Source of the DNA: Leptobacterium sp964389205
Lineage (GTDB): Bacteria; Bacteroidota; Bacteroidia; Flavobacteriales; Flavobacteriaceae
Direction of reading: 5' to 3'
NCBI GenBank assembly: GCA_964389205.1
Contig: CAYMDH010000004.1
Coordinates: forward strand, 47,903 to 111,902
Length of the DNA: 64,000 nt
The notes under the pieces: generated by a model
Database searches by the model: none
What the model was told of the DNA's origin: nothing
The model's input: only the letters and a program-made list of their open reading frames with translations
In this document: piece after piece, positions 51,063-60,520 of the stretch
How positions within the stretch are numbered: position 1 is the stretch's first letter
Layout: every line of letters starts with the position of its first letter
Made by a program: the position numbers and the translations under genes

Positions 51063-52691
51063 ATGATAAAATATTATAGAGAAGCATACACACTAATAAC
51101 TAACTATTTATCAGCTAGTTGTCTTTTTCTTTTTTTAATATCGTGTCATAACAATTCAAATCAATACAAAGAAAATCAGGTATTCAGATACAATCAATAT
51201 GGAAATGTAACTTCTTTAGATCCGGCTTTTGCGAGAAATCCACAGAATATATGGCCTGTAAATCAAATTTTTAATGGCTTGGTACAATTAGATGATTCAT
51301 TAATTCCCAGACCGGAAATTGCAAAAAAATGGCATATCTCTGAAGATGCACTTACGTATACATTCAATCTAAGAGATGATGTTTATTTTCATAAATCTCC
51401 TTTGTTTAAAAAAGATAGTACACGAAGTGTAATTGCCAATGATTTTGTATACAGTTTAGATCGTTTAAAAGACCCTAAAGTTGCTTCTCCCGGAAGTTGG
51501 GTATTGCAAAATGTTAATTATTACAAAGCAATTAACGATACGGTGCTGGAAATAAAATTAAAACAACCTTTCCCTGCTTTTTTAGGTTTATTAAGCATGC
51601 GGTATTGTTCTGTTGTTCCAAAAGAAGTTGCAAAACATTATGGTAGTGATTTCAGATCCAACCCTATAGGTACCGGCCCTTTTAAGTTTAAGCGTTGGGA
51701 TGAAAATATAAAATTGGTACTTAGAAAAAACAATCATTATTTTGAAACAGATAAGCAAGGTAACAAACTCCCTTATCTGGAAGCAGTAGCCGTTACTTTT
51801 TTACCTGATAAACAGAGTGAGTTTTTACAGTTTATACAAGGGAATCTCGATTTTCTAAACAGTTTAGACAATTCTTATAAAGACGAATTACTTACTACCG
51901 ATGGTAAATTACAGGATAAGTATAAGGATGAAATAAATATGATAAAAGGTCCATATTTAAATACCGAATACTTAGGGTTTTATTTAGGTTCTGAAGATGC
52001 GGAAGTAAATTCAGAATTACTGCGAAAAGCTGTTAATTATGGGTTTGATAGAGAGAAAATGGTTGCTTTTCTTAAAAACGGAATTGGGTTTCCGGCAGTA
52101 AATGGATTTATTCCCAAGGGGATGCCCGGGTTTAGTAACATTAAAGGATATACCTACAATCCTAAAAAAGCTAAAAAACTTATTGAAAAGTATATAGAAA
52201 TTACAGGCAATACTACTCCTAGCATTTCCATAGGTACCGATAGTAATTACTTGGACTTATGCGAATACATACAGCGGGAATTACAAAAGATTGGTTTGGA
52301 AGTAAAAATAGACGTACTCCCGGTACCTACGCTGCGTCAATTAAAATCTACAGGTAAGTTAGATGCATTTAGAGCGAGTTGGATTGCAGATTACCCAGAT
52401 GCTGAAAATTATTTATCACTATATTACAGTAAAAACTTTGCTCCTAACGGCCCTAATTATACACATTTTAAAAACGAGCATTACGACCAGTTATACAAAA
52501 CTGCAATGATGGAAACCAATACCGAAAAAAGATTGTCATTATACAGAGTGATGGATTCCATAATTATTGAGAAAGCACCTGTAGTTCCTTTATATTATGA
52601 TGAAATAACTCGTTTTACTAGAAAAAATATTAAAGGGATGACGATGAGTCCACAAAATTTCTTAGTATTAAAACGTGTTCGGAAGGAGTAG
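51063..52691 (+). CDS. Oligopeptide-type ABC transporter substrate-binding lipoprotein
   Basis: A 542-residue protein of the SBP_bac_5 (DppA/OppA) family with a lipobox (LISC, Cys28). Signature segments are TSLDPAFARNPQNIWPVNQIFNGLVQLDD near residue 50, YSLDRLKDPKVASPGSW near 137, NPIGTGPFKFKRWDENIKLVLRKN near 200 and ASWIADYPDAENYLSLYYS near 440. ATG at 51063 is preferred to the TTG at 51060. No permease or ATPase genes are adjacent, so it is an orphan binding protein here. Confidence 0.9.
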   Translation: MIKYYREAYTLITNYLSASCLFLFLISCHNNSNQYKENQVFRYNQYGNVTSLDPAFARNPQNIWPVNQIFNGLVQLDDSLIPRPEIAKKWHISEDALTYTFNLRDDVYFHKSPLFKKDSTRSVIANDFVYSLDRLKDPKVASPGSWVLQNVNYYKAINDTVLEIKLKQPFPAFLGLLSMRYCSVVPKEVAKHYGSDFRSNPIGTGPFKFKRWDENIKLVLRKNNHYFETDKQGNKLPYLEAVAVTFLPDKQSEFLQFIQGNLDFLNSLDNSYKDELLTTDGKLQDKYKDEINMIKGPYLNTEYLGFYLGSEDAEVNSELLRKAVNYGFDREKMVAFLKNGIGFPAVNGFIPKGMPGFSNIKGYTYNPKKAKKLIEKYIEITGNTTPSISIGTDSNYLDLCEYIQRELQKIGLEVKIDVLPVPTLRQLKSTGKLDAFRASWIADYPDAENYLSLYYSKNFAPNGPNYTHFKNEHYDQLYKTAMMETNTEKRLSLYRVMDSIIIEKAPVVPLYYDEITRFTRKNIKGMTMSPQNFLVLKRVRKE

Positions 52692-52708
52692 TTAGTCATT
52701 ATATAAAC

Positions 52709-52825
52709 CGTCAGTTCGAGTTTTTTCTATCAGAAAAGATATCGAGAACAAGGTTTTAAATTAAAAATTCTAATTCTCGATACGATTTTTCAAGATTTTA
52801 ACTTAAAAAATCACTCGATTTGACG
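52709..52825. repeat. Palindromic intergenic repeat element
   Basis: An imperfect nested palindrome of about 117 bp. The outer arms CGTCAGTTCGAGT (52709-52721) and ACTCGATTTGACG (52813-52825) pair with two mismatches. The inner arms TATCGAGAA (52740-52748) and TTCTCGATA (52774-52782) pair perfectly. The layout resembles interspersed intergenic palindromes seen in other Flavobacteriaceae genomes (CGTCA-TTCGAGT boundaries with an inner TATCGAGAA arm). Only one copy is in this window. Confidence 0.65.
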
Positions 52826-52944
52826 AATTTTTACCAAAACTCATATATAAATCAACTCCATCTTTCTTTTTTAGCGATTATCTGTAACATTTTTATCGAT
52901 TATATTACATATAATTAAATAGTATTAATTAAAATCGATTATTT

Positions 52945-53220
52945 ATGGGAGTAGGAGGAGCATTGGGTGCCATTATTTCTATTAGAAATAATAACAATAT
53001 GAGAAGCAAGCGAGTGCATTTCTCAAAAGAAAATAGAATACGTAGATCAAAAAAAGATAAGCCTATCTATAATTCAATTACCGAATTGGATTTAAAAAGA
53101 CTACGTAAAAAACTAACCGTAGAACAAAACAATTTAAAAAGAAAAAAAAATATTGCTATTCTTATAATTGGTGTATTTACTACTATTGCGGTTGGGCTTA
53201 TTTTATTTTATAAAGCTTAG
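52945..53220 (+). CDS. Small basic membrane protein
   Basis: A 91-residue protein with a glycine-rich N-terminus (MGVGGALGAIISI), a long basic middle (RSKRVHFSKENRIRRSKKDK, then KRLRKKLTVEQNNLKRKK) and a C-terminal membrane segment (IAILIIGVFTTIAVGLILFY). No family recognised. Its 3' end overlaps the convergent gene by four bases. Confidence 0.6.
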   Translation: MGVGGALGAIISIRNNNNMRSKRVHFSKENRIRRSKKDKPIYNSITELDLKRLRKKLTVEQNNLKRKKNIAILIIGVFTTIAVGLILFYKA

Positions 53221-53555
53221 GTTTCATTTTGATCTATTCCTATTTCATTAATTTCATCTTTTATAGTAAGTGATTCTTTTTCCCATCGTTTTTTAAAAAA
53301 ACTATAAACTCCCCAGCACGATAGAAGACCCGCAGGTAGCGCAATAATTGTCCAAATACTATCTGGAATAGTATCTACAGTTTCAATATCATCCATCAAC
53401 AGAAAAAAAGCACCAATTAAGAACCCTATCAAAACAGTTCCAATATAATACGAAATTATACCCAATATGGTATAACCCCATTTACTTTTATCATATTTTT
53501 CGACTAGCTTATAAAAATATTTACCAACAACAACAATGAGTATTAAACCAAACAT
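53217..53555 (-). CDS. Membrane protein of unknown function
   Basis: A 112-residue protein with three hydrophobic segments: MFGLILIVVVGKYFYKLV, YTILGIISYYIGTVLIGFLIGAFFLL and IWTIIALPAGLLSCWGVY. The tail is charged (KKRWEKESLTIKDEINEI). No family recognised. It is 26 bp after the GlmU-like gene on the same strand and probably cotranscribed. Confidence 0.65.
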   Translation of the reverse strand: MFGLILIVVVGKYFYKLVEKYDKSKWGYTILGIISYYIGTVLIGFLIGAFFLLMDDIETVDTIPDSIWTIIALPAGLLSCWGVYSFFKKRWEKESLTIKDEINEIGIDQNET

Positions 53556-53581
53556 AAGATATAGTAGATAACATTTGTTAT

Positions 53582-54757
53582 TTATTCTTTACGCCACTTC
53601 TTTGTTTCTTCAAAAACATGTTCCAAAATAGCTTTGTCTAGTTCTGTAAATGCTATTTTACGTCTATCCATAACAACCGCTGCAACCTCAAATGCTTTTT
53701 TGGTTAGGTAGGTCGTAAAGCCAGAAGCACCGCCCCAACTATAGCTAGGTACAAAATTTCTAGGAAAACCACTGCCAAAAATATTGGAGCTTACACCAAC
53801 TACAGTACCTGTATTGAACATCGTATTGATGCCACATTTACTATGATCTCCCATCATGAGCCCACAAAATTGCAATCCAGTTTTTGCAAAACCTTCAGTT
53901 TCATAGCTCCACAAGCGAACATGAGCATAATTATTCTTAAGGTTTGATGTGTTTGTATCTGCTCCTAAATTACACCATTCACCCAATACAGAATTTCCTA
54001 AAAACCCGTCATGCCCTTTATTTGAATATCCAAATAAGACAGAATTGCTTACCTCTCCTCCTATTTTACTATGAGGGCCAACTGTAGTTGGTCCATACAC
54101 TTTAGCTCCCATTTTCAATTGAGAATTTTCACAAAGTGCCAATGCACCACGTACAATACTTCCTTCCATTATTTCTGCATTCTTACCTACATAAATAGAA
54201 CCAGAAGAAGCGTTTAGAGTACAAAATGAAAGCTTTGCTCCTTCTTCTATAAAAATGCGTTCTGGTGATACTACATTGACTCCTTGAGGAATCAATTGAC
54301 TTTCTCTACCAGCTGTAAGTAATAAAAAATCGGCTTCAATTTCAACACCGTTTTTAGAAAATATATCCCATGTGTTTTCAATTCGAGAAATTTCTCCTTC
54401 AAACTTTATGGTTTCATATAAATCAAAATCTACTTCTTCTTGAGTTTCTGTAGTATAAAAAGCAATCATTTCATCATTATGGAAAATAACTTGACCTTCT
54501 TTTAAACCTTTTATAAGATTTACCAATGCTAGGTTTGGCAAAAAAGAAGCATTAATCAAAATATTTTCTGATAGCTCAACCATAGGATATTTATCAGAAA
54601 GATATTCTTCAGTTACTGTAGTAGTCGTATATCCTAGGTACTTTTCCCATTTTTCTCTAATGGTTAAAATACCAACTCGAATATCTGCTACAGGTCTTGT
54701 ATACGTAAATGGTAAAAGTGCATTTCGTACGGCACCGTCATAAAGAATATAGTTCAT
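53582..54757 (-). CDS. GlmU-like nucleotidyltransferase/left-handed beta-helix protein
   Basis: A 391-residue protein of the Bacteroidota 'GlmU family' type. The N-terminus (YILYDGAVRNALLPFTYTRPVADIRVGI) replaces the usual nucleotidyltransferase start. A long left-handed beta-helix of hexapeptide repeats spans about residues 165-340 (IYVGKNAEIMEGSIVRGALAL, GPHSKIGGEVSNSVLFGYSNKGH). The conserved C-terminus GVSSNIFGSGFPRNFVPSYSWGG follows. It may transfer nucleotide to a sugar phosphate, but the standard GlmU catalytic motif LAAGxGTRM is absent, so activity is uncertain. Confidence 0.82.
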   Translation of the reverse strand: MNYILYDGAVRNALLPFTYTRPVADIRVGILTIREKWEKYLGYTTTTVTEEYLSDKYPMVELSENILINASFLPNLALVNLIKGLKEGQVIFHNDEMIAFYTTETQEEVDFDLYETIKFEGEISRIENTWDIFSKNGVEIEADFLLLTAGRESQLIPQGVNVVSPERIFIEEGAKLSFCTLNASSGSIYVGKNAEIMEGSIVRGALALCENSQLKMGAKVYGPTTVGPHSKIGGEVSNSVLFGYSNKGHDGFLGNSVLGEWCNLGADTNTSNLKNNYAHVRLWSYETEGFAKTGLQFCGLMMGDHSKCGINTMFNTGTVVGVSSNIFGSGFPRNFVPSYSWGGASGFTTYLTKKAFEVAAVVMDRRKIAFTELDKAILEHVFEETKKWRKE

Positions 54758-54901
54758 GGTTATGCTATTGGTTTTTGTAAAAATAAAGAATCAAATCATA
54801 AATTCAATATACAATCTTTGAAATGCTTAATATCAAATCTAAAATGCAAAACCTCTTAATTTTTATATGTAGCACTTTTATGAGTTTATATTTTAAAGCA
54901 T

Positions 54902-54932
54902 AAAAAAACCCTCTGAAATCAGAGGGTTTTTT
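54902..54932 (-). terminator. Rho-independent terminator of rpmE2
   Basis: AAAAAACCCTCTG and CAGAGGGTTTTTT are exact inverses around AAAT, 20 bp after the L31 stop on the minus strand. Confidence 0.9.
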
Positions 54933-54952
54933 CTATTATATTTTCACTAATA

Positions 54953-55204
54953 TTATTTTTTGAACTTCGAATATTTAGTTTTAAACTTATCTATTCGACC
55001 TGCAGTATCTATTAATTTAGATTTTCCAGTATAGAAAGGATGCGATGTTCTGGAAATTTCCATTTTTAATAATGGATATTCAACACCTTCTACTTCAATT
55101 GTCTCTTTAGTATCTGCTGTAGACTTTGTAATAAAAATATCATCGTTAGACATATCTTTAAATGCTACTAATCTATAATTTTCTGGATGTATGTCTTTTC
55201 TCAT
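54953..55204 (-). CDS. rpmE2: Type B 50S ribosomal protein L31 (zinc-independent)
   Basis: An 83-residue ribosomal protein with the type B start MRKDIHPENYRLVAFKDMS and the conserved SRTSHPFYTGKSKLIDTAGRIDKFKTKY. It has no cysteines, so it is the zinc-free form, which in many bacteria replaces the zinc-binding L31 when zinc is scarce. It has its own consensus promoter and terminator. Confidence 0.96.
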   Translation of the reverse strand: MRKDIHPENYRLVAFKDMSNDDIFITKSTADTKETIEVEGVEYPLLKMEISRTSHPFYTGKSKLIDTAGRIDKFKTKYSKFKK

Positions 55205-55241
55205 CGGTATTGTCTTTTTCGCTATTCTAAATTTCGAGATG

Positions 55242-55271
55242 CAAAAGTAAACATATTTTAATATATAACAA
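55242..55271 (-). promoter_or_regulatory. Promoter of rpmE2
   Basis: On the minus strand TTG (55269-55271), a 19-bp spacer and TACTTTTG (55242-55249) match the Bacteroidota consensus. The leader is about 35 nt. No Zur-like palindrome was recognised around it. Confidence 0.65.
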
Positions 55272-55359
55272 TATTTTTTAAAATAATTTAACCTTTAATG
55301 TAACAAACCTCTTTTTTTTTATACTAAAGTAGTATTGCTAACTAATACAAACAAAATTT

Positions 55360-55887
55360 ATGGAAGATCAACAAATTAAACCACTTAAAACAGGAAGTTT
55401 TGCATTAAAATATGGAATATTTCTAGGGCTAATTTCTGTAGCTTTCGCTATAATGTTATTCACAATGGATTTGCATTATCAACGGAGTACTACAAATACT
55501 ATTATTAGTATTGTAATTATAGTTTTTATGGTTGTTATTGCTATTTATCAATTTAAAAAAGAAAATAGTGGTTATTTGACCTTAGGTCAGGCATTAAAAA
55601 TAGGGCTTGGCGTTGCATTAATTGCTGCTATTATCTCTGTAATATATACTATAGTTTTATTTAATGTTTTAGATCCTGATTTTATGGATAAAAGTTTTGA
55701 ATATACAAAAGATACAATTTTAGAACAAAATCCCAATATTACTGAACAACAATTAGAACAAAATAGAAAGATTCAGAAAAATTTTGCTTGGGTAGCTTAT
55801 CCTGTTATTCTAATTTTTAACCTTTTCGCTGGGTTTGTAATATCTTTAATTGCAGGCTTAATTATGAAAAAGACTAAAAATGATTAG
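55360..55887 (+). CDS. DUF4199 membrane protein
   Basis: A 175-residue protein with four hydrophobic segments (about residues 14-36, 46-65, 76-105 and 144-168) and a large polar loop between the third and fourth. The N-terminal KTGSFALKYGIFLGLISVAFAIM and LTLGQALKIGLGVALIAAIISVIYTIV are typical of DUF4199, a Bacteroidota family often adjacent to a GT2 glycosyltransferase gene, as here. Function unknown. Confidence 0.85.
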   Translation: MEDQQIKPLKTGSFALKYGIFLGLISVAFAIMLFTMDLHYQRSTTNTIISIVIIVFMVVIAIYQFKKENSGYLTLGQALKIGLGVALIAAIISVIYTIVLFNVLDPDFMDKSFEYTKDTILEQNPNITEQQLEQNRKIQKNFAWVAYPVILIFNLFAGFVISLIAGLIMKKTKND

Positions 55888-55926
55888 TAATTTGTATTTT
55901 TGATCTAAATATCAGATACAAATTCA

Positions 55927-56913
55927 ATGAATATATCAGTAGTTATACCACTACTTAACGAACAAGAATCTTTACAAGAATTACACGATTGGATTGCTAA
56001 CGTTATGCAATCCAATCGTTTTTCATATGAAATATTATTCATTGATGATGGAAGTACAGACAATTCCTGGGAAATCATTTCTCAATTATCCCAAGAAAAC
56101 AATGCAGTAAAAGGGATACGGTTTCTAAGAAATTTTGGAAAATCTCAAGCGCTTCATGCAGGTTTTAAAGTAGCAGTTGGAGATGTAGTCATTACTATGG
56201 ACGCAGATTTGCAGGATAATCCTGAAGAAATTCCTGAATTGTATGATTTAATTACCAAACAACATTTTGATTTAATTTCTGGATGGAAAAAGAAACGATA
56301 TGATTCTGTTCTTTTTAAAAATCTTCCCTCCAAACTATTCAATTGGGCCGCACGTAAAACATCAGGGCTAAAACTACATGATTTTAACTGTGGTTTGAAA
56401 GCATACAAAAATGAGGTTATAAAAAGTATTGATGTATCTGGAGAGATGCATCGTTATATTCCTGTATTGGCAAAAAACATTGGTTTTTCAAAAATTGATG
56501 AAAAAATAGTAAAGCATCAGGCTCGGAAATATGGAAAAACAAAATTTGGCATGGAACGTTTTGTCAATGGTTTTTTAGATCTTATTACTATCTGGTTTCT
56601 CTCTAAATTTGGAAGACGACCTATGCATTTATTTGGTGCATTAGGTGTTTTAATGTTTTTTATAGGTTTTCTTTTTGCTTTGTATCTAGGGATTGACAAA
56701 CTATTTATACATCGTGCAGGAAGATTAATTACACAACGTCCTCAATTTTATATTTCTTTAACAACCATGATTATAGGAACACAACTTTTTATCGCCGGTT
56801 TTTTAGGAGAAATGATTTTACGATCAAAAACAACTCATGGACAACGTTATAAAATATCTGAAAAAGTAAATCTTTTATCCCCCAATAATCATAATGAACA
56901 AATTGTATCCTAA
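55927..56913 (+). CDS. GT2 glycosyltransferase, polyprenyl-phosphate type
   Basis: A 328-residue membrane glycosyltransferase of the DPM1/ArnC/GtrB-like group. NISVVIPLLNEQESL at the start, LFIDDGSTDNSWE near 38, the DXD-like motif ITMDADLQDNPEEIPEL near 88 and DFNCGLKAYKNEVIK near 150 are conserved. Two C-terminal membrane segments (about 236-256 and 270-292) anchor it. It should transfer a sugar from a nucleotide donor to polyprenyl phosphate. It follows DUF4199 by 39 bp and precedes a sugar-phosphate mutase by 24 bp. Confidence 0.9.
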   Translation: MNISVVIPLLNEQESLQELHDWIANVMQSNRFSYEILFIDDGSTDNSWEIISQLSQENNAVKGIRFLRNFGKSQALHAGFKVAVGDVVITMDADLQDNPEEIPELYDLITKQHFDLISGWKKKRYDSVLFKNLPSKLFNWAARKTSGLKLHDFNCGLKAYKNEVIKSIDVSGEMHRYIPVLAKNIGFSKIDEKIVKHQARKYGKTKFGMERFVNGFLDLITIWFLSKFGRRPMHLFGALGVLMFFIGFLFALYLGIDKLFIHRAGRLITQRPQFYISLTTMIIGTQLFIAGFLGEMILRSKTTHGQRYKISEKVNLLSPNNHNEQIVS

Positions 56914-56937
56914 CTTAAATAAACACTACTGCAACAA

Positions 56938-58662
56938 ATGGGAAAAATAGTAGAAACTACACTGCAAAGAGCGAATTCTTGGCTACATGACTTCTTTGAT
57001 CTAAAAACTCAAAATGATGTTAAAAACCTGATTGAAAATGACGCAGAACAATTAAATGAGAGTTTTTATAAAGATTTAGAATTTGGTACAGGTGGTATGC
57101 GAGGTATTATGGGTGTTGGTACCAACAGAATAAATAAATATACATTGGGTAAAAACACTCAAGGACTTAGTAACTATTTAAAAAAAGTGTATCCCGATCA
57201 AGAATTAAAAGTTGCTATTGCTTTTGATTGTAGGCATCAAAGTGACATACTGGCCAAAACAGTAGCCGATGTTTTTTCTGCTAATGGAATTAAAGTATAT
57301 CTTTTCTCTAAATTGCGACCTACGCCCGAGTTATCTTTTGCTGTAAAATATTTAGATTGTCAATGTGGCATTGTTCTTACTGCATCTCATAATCCTCCAG
57401 AATACAACGGTTATAAAGTGTATTGGACTGATGGTGGGCAGATAGTCCCTCCACAAGATCATGAAATTATTGAGCAAATCAATCAATTACCTTTTGAGGC
57501 TATTAATTTTAATACAAACGAAACTTTAATTAAGCAGATAGATACAGAAATAGATGAAGCTTTTATAGAAGCTTCTGTAAAAAATGGTAGCTTTAATGCA
57601 AAAGGAAAGGATGACTTTTCTATCGTTTTTACATCTTTACACGGTACTTCTATTACCATACTCCCTGAAGTTTTAAAAAGAGCTGGTTATAAAAATGTTC
57701 ATATCATTGAAGAACAAGCTGTTCCTGATGGAGATTTTCCAACTGTAAAATCTCCAAATCCTGAAGAGCCCGAAGCACTAGCCTTAGCATTAAAAAAAGC
57801 AGAAGAGATTGGAGCAGATATGGTTATTGGTACAGATCCTGATAGTGATAGACTTGGTATTGCAGTGAGAAATGATGAAAATAAAATGGCATTGCTCAAT
57901 GGGAATCAAACCATGATTTTAATGACTCGTTTTCTATTAGATCAATGGAAAAGTGCGGGTAAGATAAAAGGCAATGAATTTATAGGTTCTACCATTGTTT
58001 CTACGCCTATGATGCATCAATTAGCTACTGCGTATGGTGTAGAATGCAAAGTTGGATTAACCGGTTTTAAATGGATTGCCAAAATGATTGAAGATTATCC
58101 AAATCAACCTTTTATTGGAGGTGGGGAAGAGAGTTTTGGGTATATGGTGGGAGATTTTGTTCGAGACAAAGATGCCGTTACCGCATCACTTTTAGCATGT
58201 GAAATTGCGTCAAATGCAAAAGCAAACGGAAGTTCTTTCTTTAATGATCTAACGCAAGCTTATTTAGATTTTGGGTTTTATAAAGAGCGCCTTATATCAC
58301 TTACTAAAAAAGGAATAAGCGGGTTGCAAGAAATACAACAAATAATGATCAATCTGCGAGAAAAACCTTGGATAACAATAGATAACTCTAAAGTTGTCAT
58401 GATAGAAGATTATCAATCATCTGTTTCAAAAAATAGTATTACGGGAGAAAATAAAACTATAGACATGCCAAAATCTAACGTACTTATCTATTATACTGAA
58501 GATGGTACAAAAATAGCTGCTAGGCCTAGTGGTACAGAACCAAAGATAAAATTTTATTTTAGTGTAAACACCCCTTTAAAAGATGCACAATCATTTAAAG
58601 AAACTAATGCTATTTTAGAAACTAAAATAGATCGAATCATTACAGAATTGAAATTAAATTAA
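56938..58662 (+). CDS. Phospho-sugar mutase (PGM/PMM family)
   Basis: A 574-residue alpha-D-phosphohexomutase. FGTGGMRGIMGVGTNRIN near residue 49, the phosphoserine loop VLTASHNPPEYNGYKVYW near 144, the metal site IGTDPDSDRLG near 298, sugar recognition GGGEESFGYM near 396, and the phosphate-binding RPSGTEPKIKFYF near 526 are all present. Length fits the longer PgcA/PGM2-like subgroup acting on glucose-1-phosphate or mannose-1-phosphate. The stop overlaps the next ATG (TAATG). Confidence 0.93.
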   Translation: MGKIVETTLQRANSWLHDFFDLKTQNDVKNLIENDAEQLNESFYKDLEFGTGGMRGIMGVGTNRINKYTLGKNTQGLSNYLKKVYPDQELKVAIAFDCRHQSDILAKTVADVFSANGIKVYLFSKLRPTPELSFAVKYLDCQCGIVLTASHNPPEYNGYKVYWTDGGQIVPPQDHEIIEQINQLPFEAINFNTNETLIKQIDTEIDEAFIEASVKNGSFNAKGKDDFSIVFTSLHGTSITILPEVLKRAGYKNVHIIEEQAVPDGDFPTVKSPNPEEPEALALALKKAEEIGADMVIGTDPDSDRLGIAVRNDENKMALLNGNQTMILMTRFLLDQWKSAGKIKGNEFIGSTIVSTPMMHQLATAYGVECKVGLTGFKWIAKMIEDYPNQPFIGGGEESFGYMVGDFVRDKDAVTASLLACEIASNAKANGSSFFNDLTQAYLDFGFYKERLISLTKKGISGLQEIQQIMINLREKPWITIDNSKVVMIEDYQSSVSKNSITGENKTIDMPKSNVLIYYTEDGTKIAARPSGTEPKIKFYFSVNTPLKDAQSFKETNAILETKIDRIITELKLN

Positions 58663-60485
58663 TGGATTATTTCAAAAAAATACTTCGCTTTGCGAAACCT
58701 TATCAAAAGTATGGGATATTAAATATTTTCTTTAATATTTTATATGCGCTCTTTAGTGCTTTATCTTTTGTTGCATTAATTCCAATGTTGGATGTATTAT
58801 TTAAAGAAAGTGATAAGGTTTACGAAAAACCTGTTTACGAAGGAATAAGTAGTTTAGGAGACTATTTTAACGCCTACTTAAACTATCAGGTTACTCAATT
58901 TGCTGGTGAAGATGAAATGCAGGCACTTATCCTTGTCATAGGGCTGGTTATCGTTTTGTTTTTGTTTAAAAACATATTTAATTATCTGGCCATGTATTTT
59001 ATTACTTTTTTACGAAATGGTGTATTAAAAGATATTCGTGATAGTTTATATGCAAAAGTAGTGACACTTCCTGTATCCTATTATTCTGAAAAAAGAAAGG
59101 GAGATATCATTGCTAGAATTACTTCAGATGTTTTAGAAATACAACATTCTTTTTTATCTATTTTAGTATTGATTGTAAGAGAGCCTCTTACCATATTGTT
59201 TACTATTATTGTTATGTTTGGTATTAGTACCAAGCTTACTCTATTTGTTTTTATTTTTATTCCTATCTCAGGAATGTTAATTTCAAGAATTGGAAAATCT
59301 TTAAAGAAAAAGTCTGATAGAGTTCAAAAAGAACAGGGAGAGTTTCTATCTATTGCTGAAGAAACCTTAGGAGGGCTTCGTGTTATTAAAGCTTTTAATG
59401 CTGAAGGTAGATTTTCTGAAAAGTTTAAATATTCTACTAAGCGTTTCTTTAAGTTTTCAAATAGTCTTTTAAACAGGCAAAACTTAGCATCGCCAACCAG
59501 TGAATTTCTAGGCATATTGGTAATAAGTATTTTATTGTGGTTTGGTGGAAAAATGGTACTCATAGATAAAACATTGGATGCTTCTGCTTTTATAGCATAC
59601 ATGGGATTGGCATATAATATACTTACTCCTGCAAAAGCCATTAGCAAGGCATCTTATGGCGTAAAAAGAGGAAATGCAGCTGCTGAAAGAGTTTTAGAAG
59701 TGCTTGAAACAGAGAATCATATTGTAGAAATTGAAAAACCTGTTGAAAAAGACAGCTTTAATCAATCTATTCAATTAAAAAACATATCCTTTAAGTATGA
59801 AGATGAATATGTGTTGAAAAATTTCTCTTTAAGCATCCCTAAGGGAAAAACAATTGCATTGGTGGGGCAATCTGGTAGCGGGAAAAGCACCATCGCTAAT
59901 TTACTTACTCGTTTTTATGATGTTAATCAAGGAAGTCTAGAAATAGATGGTATTGATATAAAAGAACTTTCTAAAAAATCATTGCGTAGTTTGATAAGTA
60001 TTGTGGCTCAAGATTCTATCTTATTTAATGACACTGTAGCCAATAATTTAAAATTAGGAAAACCTGATGCAGACAATGCAACCCTTATTGAAGCTTCTAA
60101 AATTGCTAATGCCTATGAATTTATAAAAGATTTACCACTTCAATTTAATACTAATATTGGAGATTCAGGAGGTAAATTAAGTGGCGGGCAAAAACAACGT
60201 TTATCTATTGCTAGAGCGGTACTAAAAAACCCTCCTATTATGATTTTAGATGAAGCCACTTCTGCCCTAGATACAGAAAGTGAGAAACTGGTACAAGAAG
60301 CCTTAGACAATATGATGCAAAATAGAACCTCTATCGTAATAGCACACCGATTGTCTACCATCCAAAAAGCAGATCTTATTATTGTAATGCATAAAGGAGA
60401 AATTGCAGAGCAAGGAAACCATGAAGAGCTTATCAAAAAAGGAGGGATTTACAAAAAACTAGTCTCTATGCAATCTTTTGAGTAG
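58662..60485 (+). CDS. MsbA-like ABC exporter
   Basis: A 607-residue half-transporter with a six-helix membrane domain (residues about 1-325) fused to an ATPase. Walker A VGQSGSGKST is near residue 404, Q-loop VAQDS near 447, signature LSGGQKQRLSIARA near 506, Walker B IMILDEATSALD near 528 and the switch His in IVIAHRLS near 561. Such homodimers flip lipid A cores, lipid-linked sugars or drugs. Translation is coupled to the upstream sugar mutase (one-base overlap), which favours an envelope-lipid role. Confidence 0.92.
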   Translation: MDYFKKILRFAKPYQKYGILNIFFNILYALFSALSFVALIPMLDVLFKESDKVYEKPVYEGISSLGDYFNAYLNYQVTQFAGEDEMQALILVIGLVIVLFLFKNIFNYLAMYFITFLRNGVLKDIRDSLYAKVVTLPVSYYSEKRKGDIIARITSDVLEIQHSFLSILVLIVREPLTILFTIIVMFGISTKLTLFVFIFIPISGMLISRIGKSLKKKSDRVQKEQGEFLSIAEETLGGLRVIKAFNAEGRFSEKFKYSTKRFFKFSNSLLNRQNLASPTSEFLGILVISILLWFGGKMVLIDKTLDASAFIAYMGLAYNILTPAKAISKASYGVKRGNAAAERVLEVLETENHIVEIEKPVEKDSFNQSIQLKNISFKYEDEYVLKNFSLSIPKGKTIALVGQSGSGKSTIANLLTRFYDVNQGSLEIDGIDIKELSKKSLRSLISIVAQDSILFNDTVANNLKLGKPDADNATLIEASKIANAYEFIKDLPLQFNTNIGDSGGKLSGGQKQRLSIARAVLKNPPIMILDEATSALDTESEKLVQEALDNMMQNRTSIVIAHRLSTIQKADLIIVMHKGEIAEQGNHEELIKKGGIYKKLVSMQSFE

Positions 60486-60520
60486 GCATATTTTATTTCT
60501 TAATGATATTGTATTTCATT

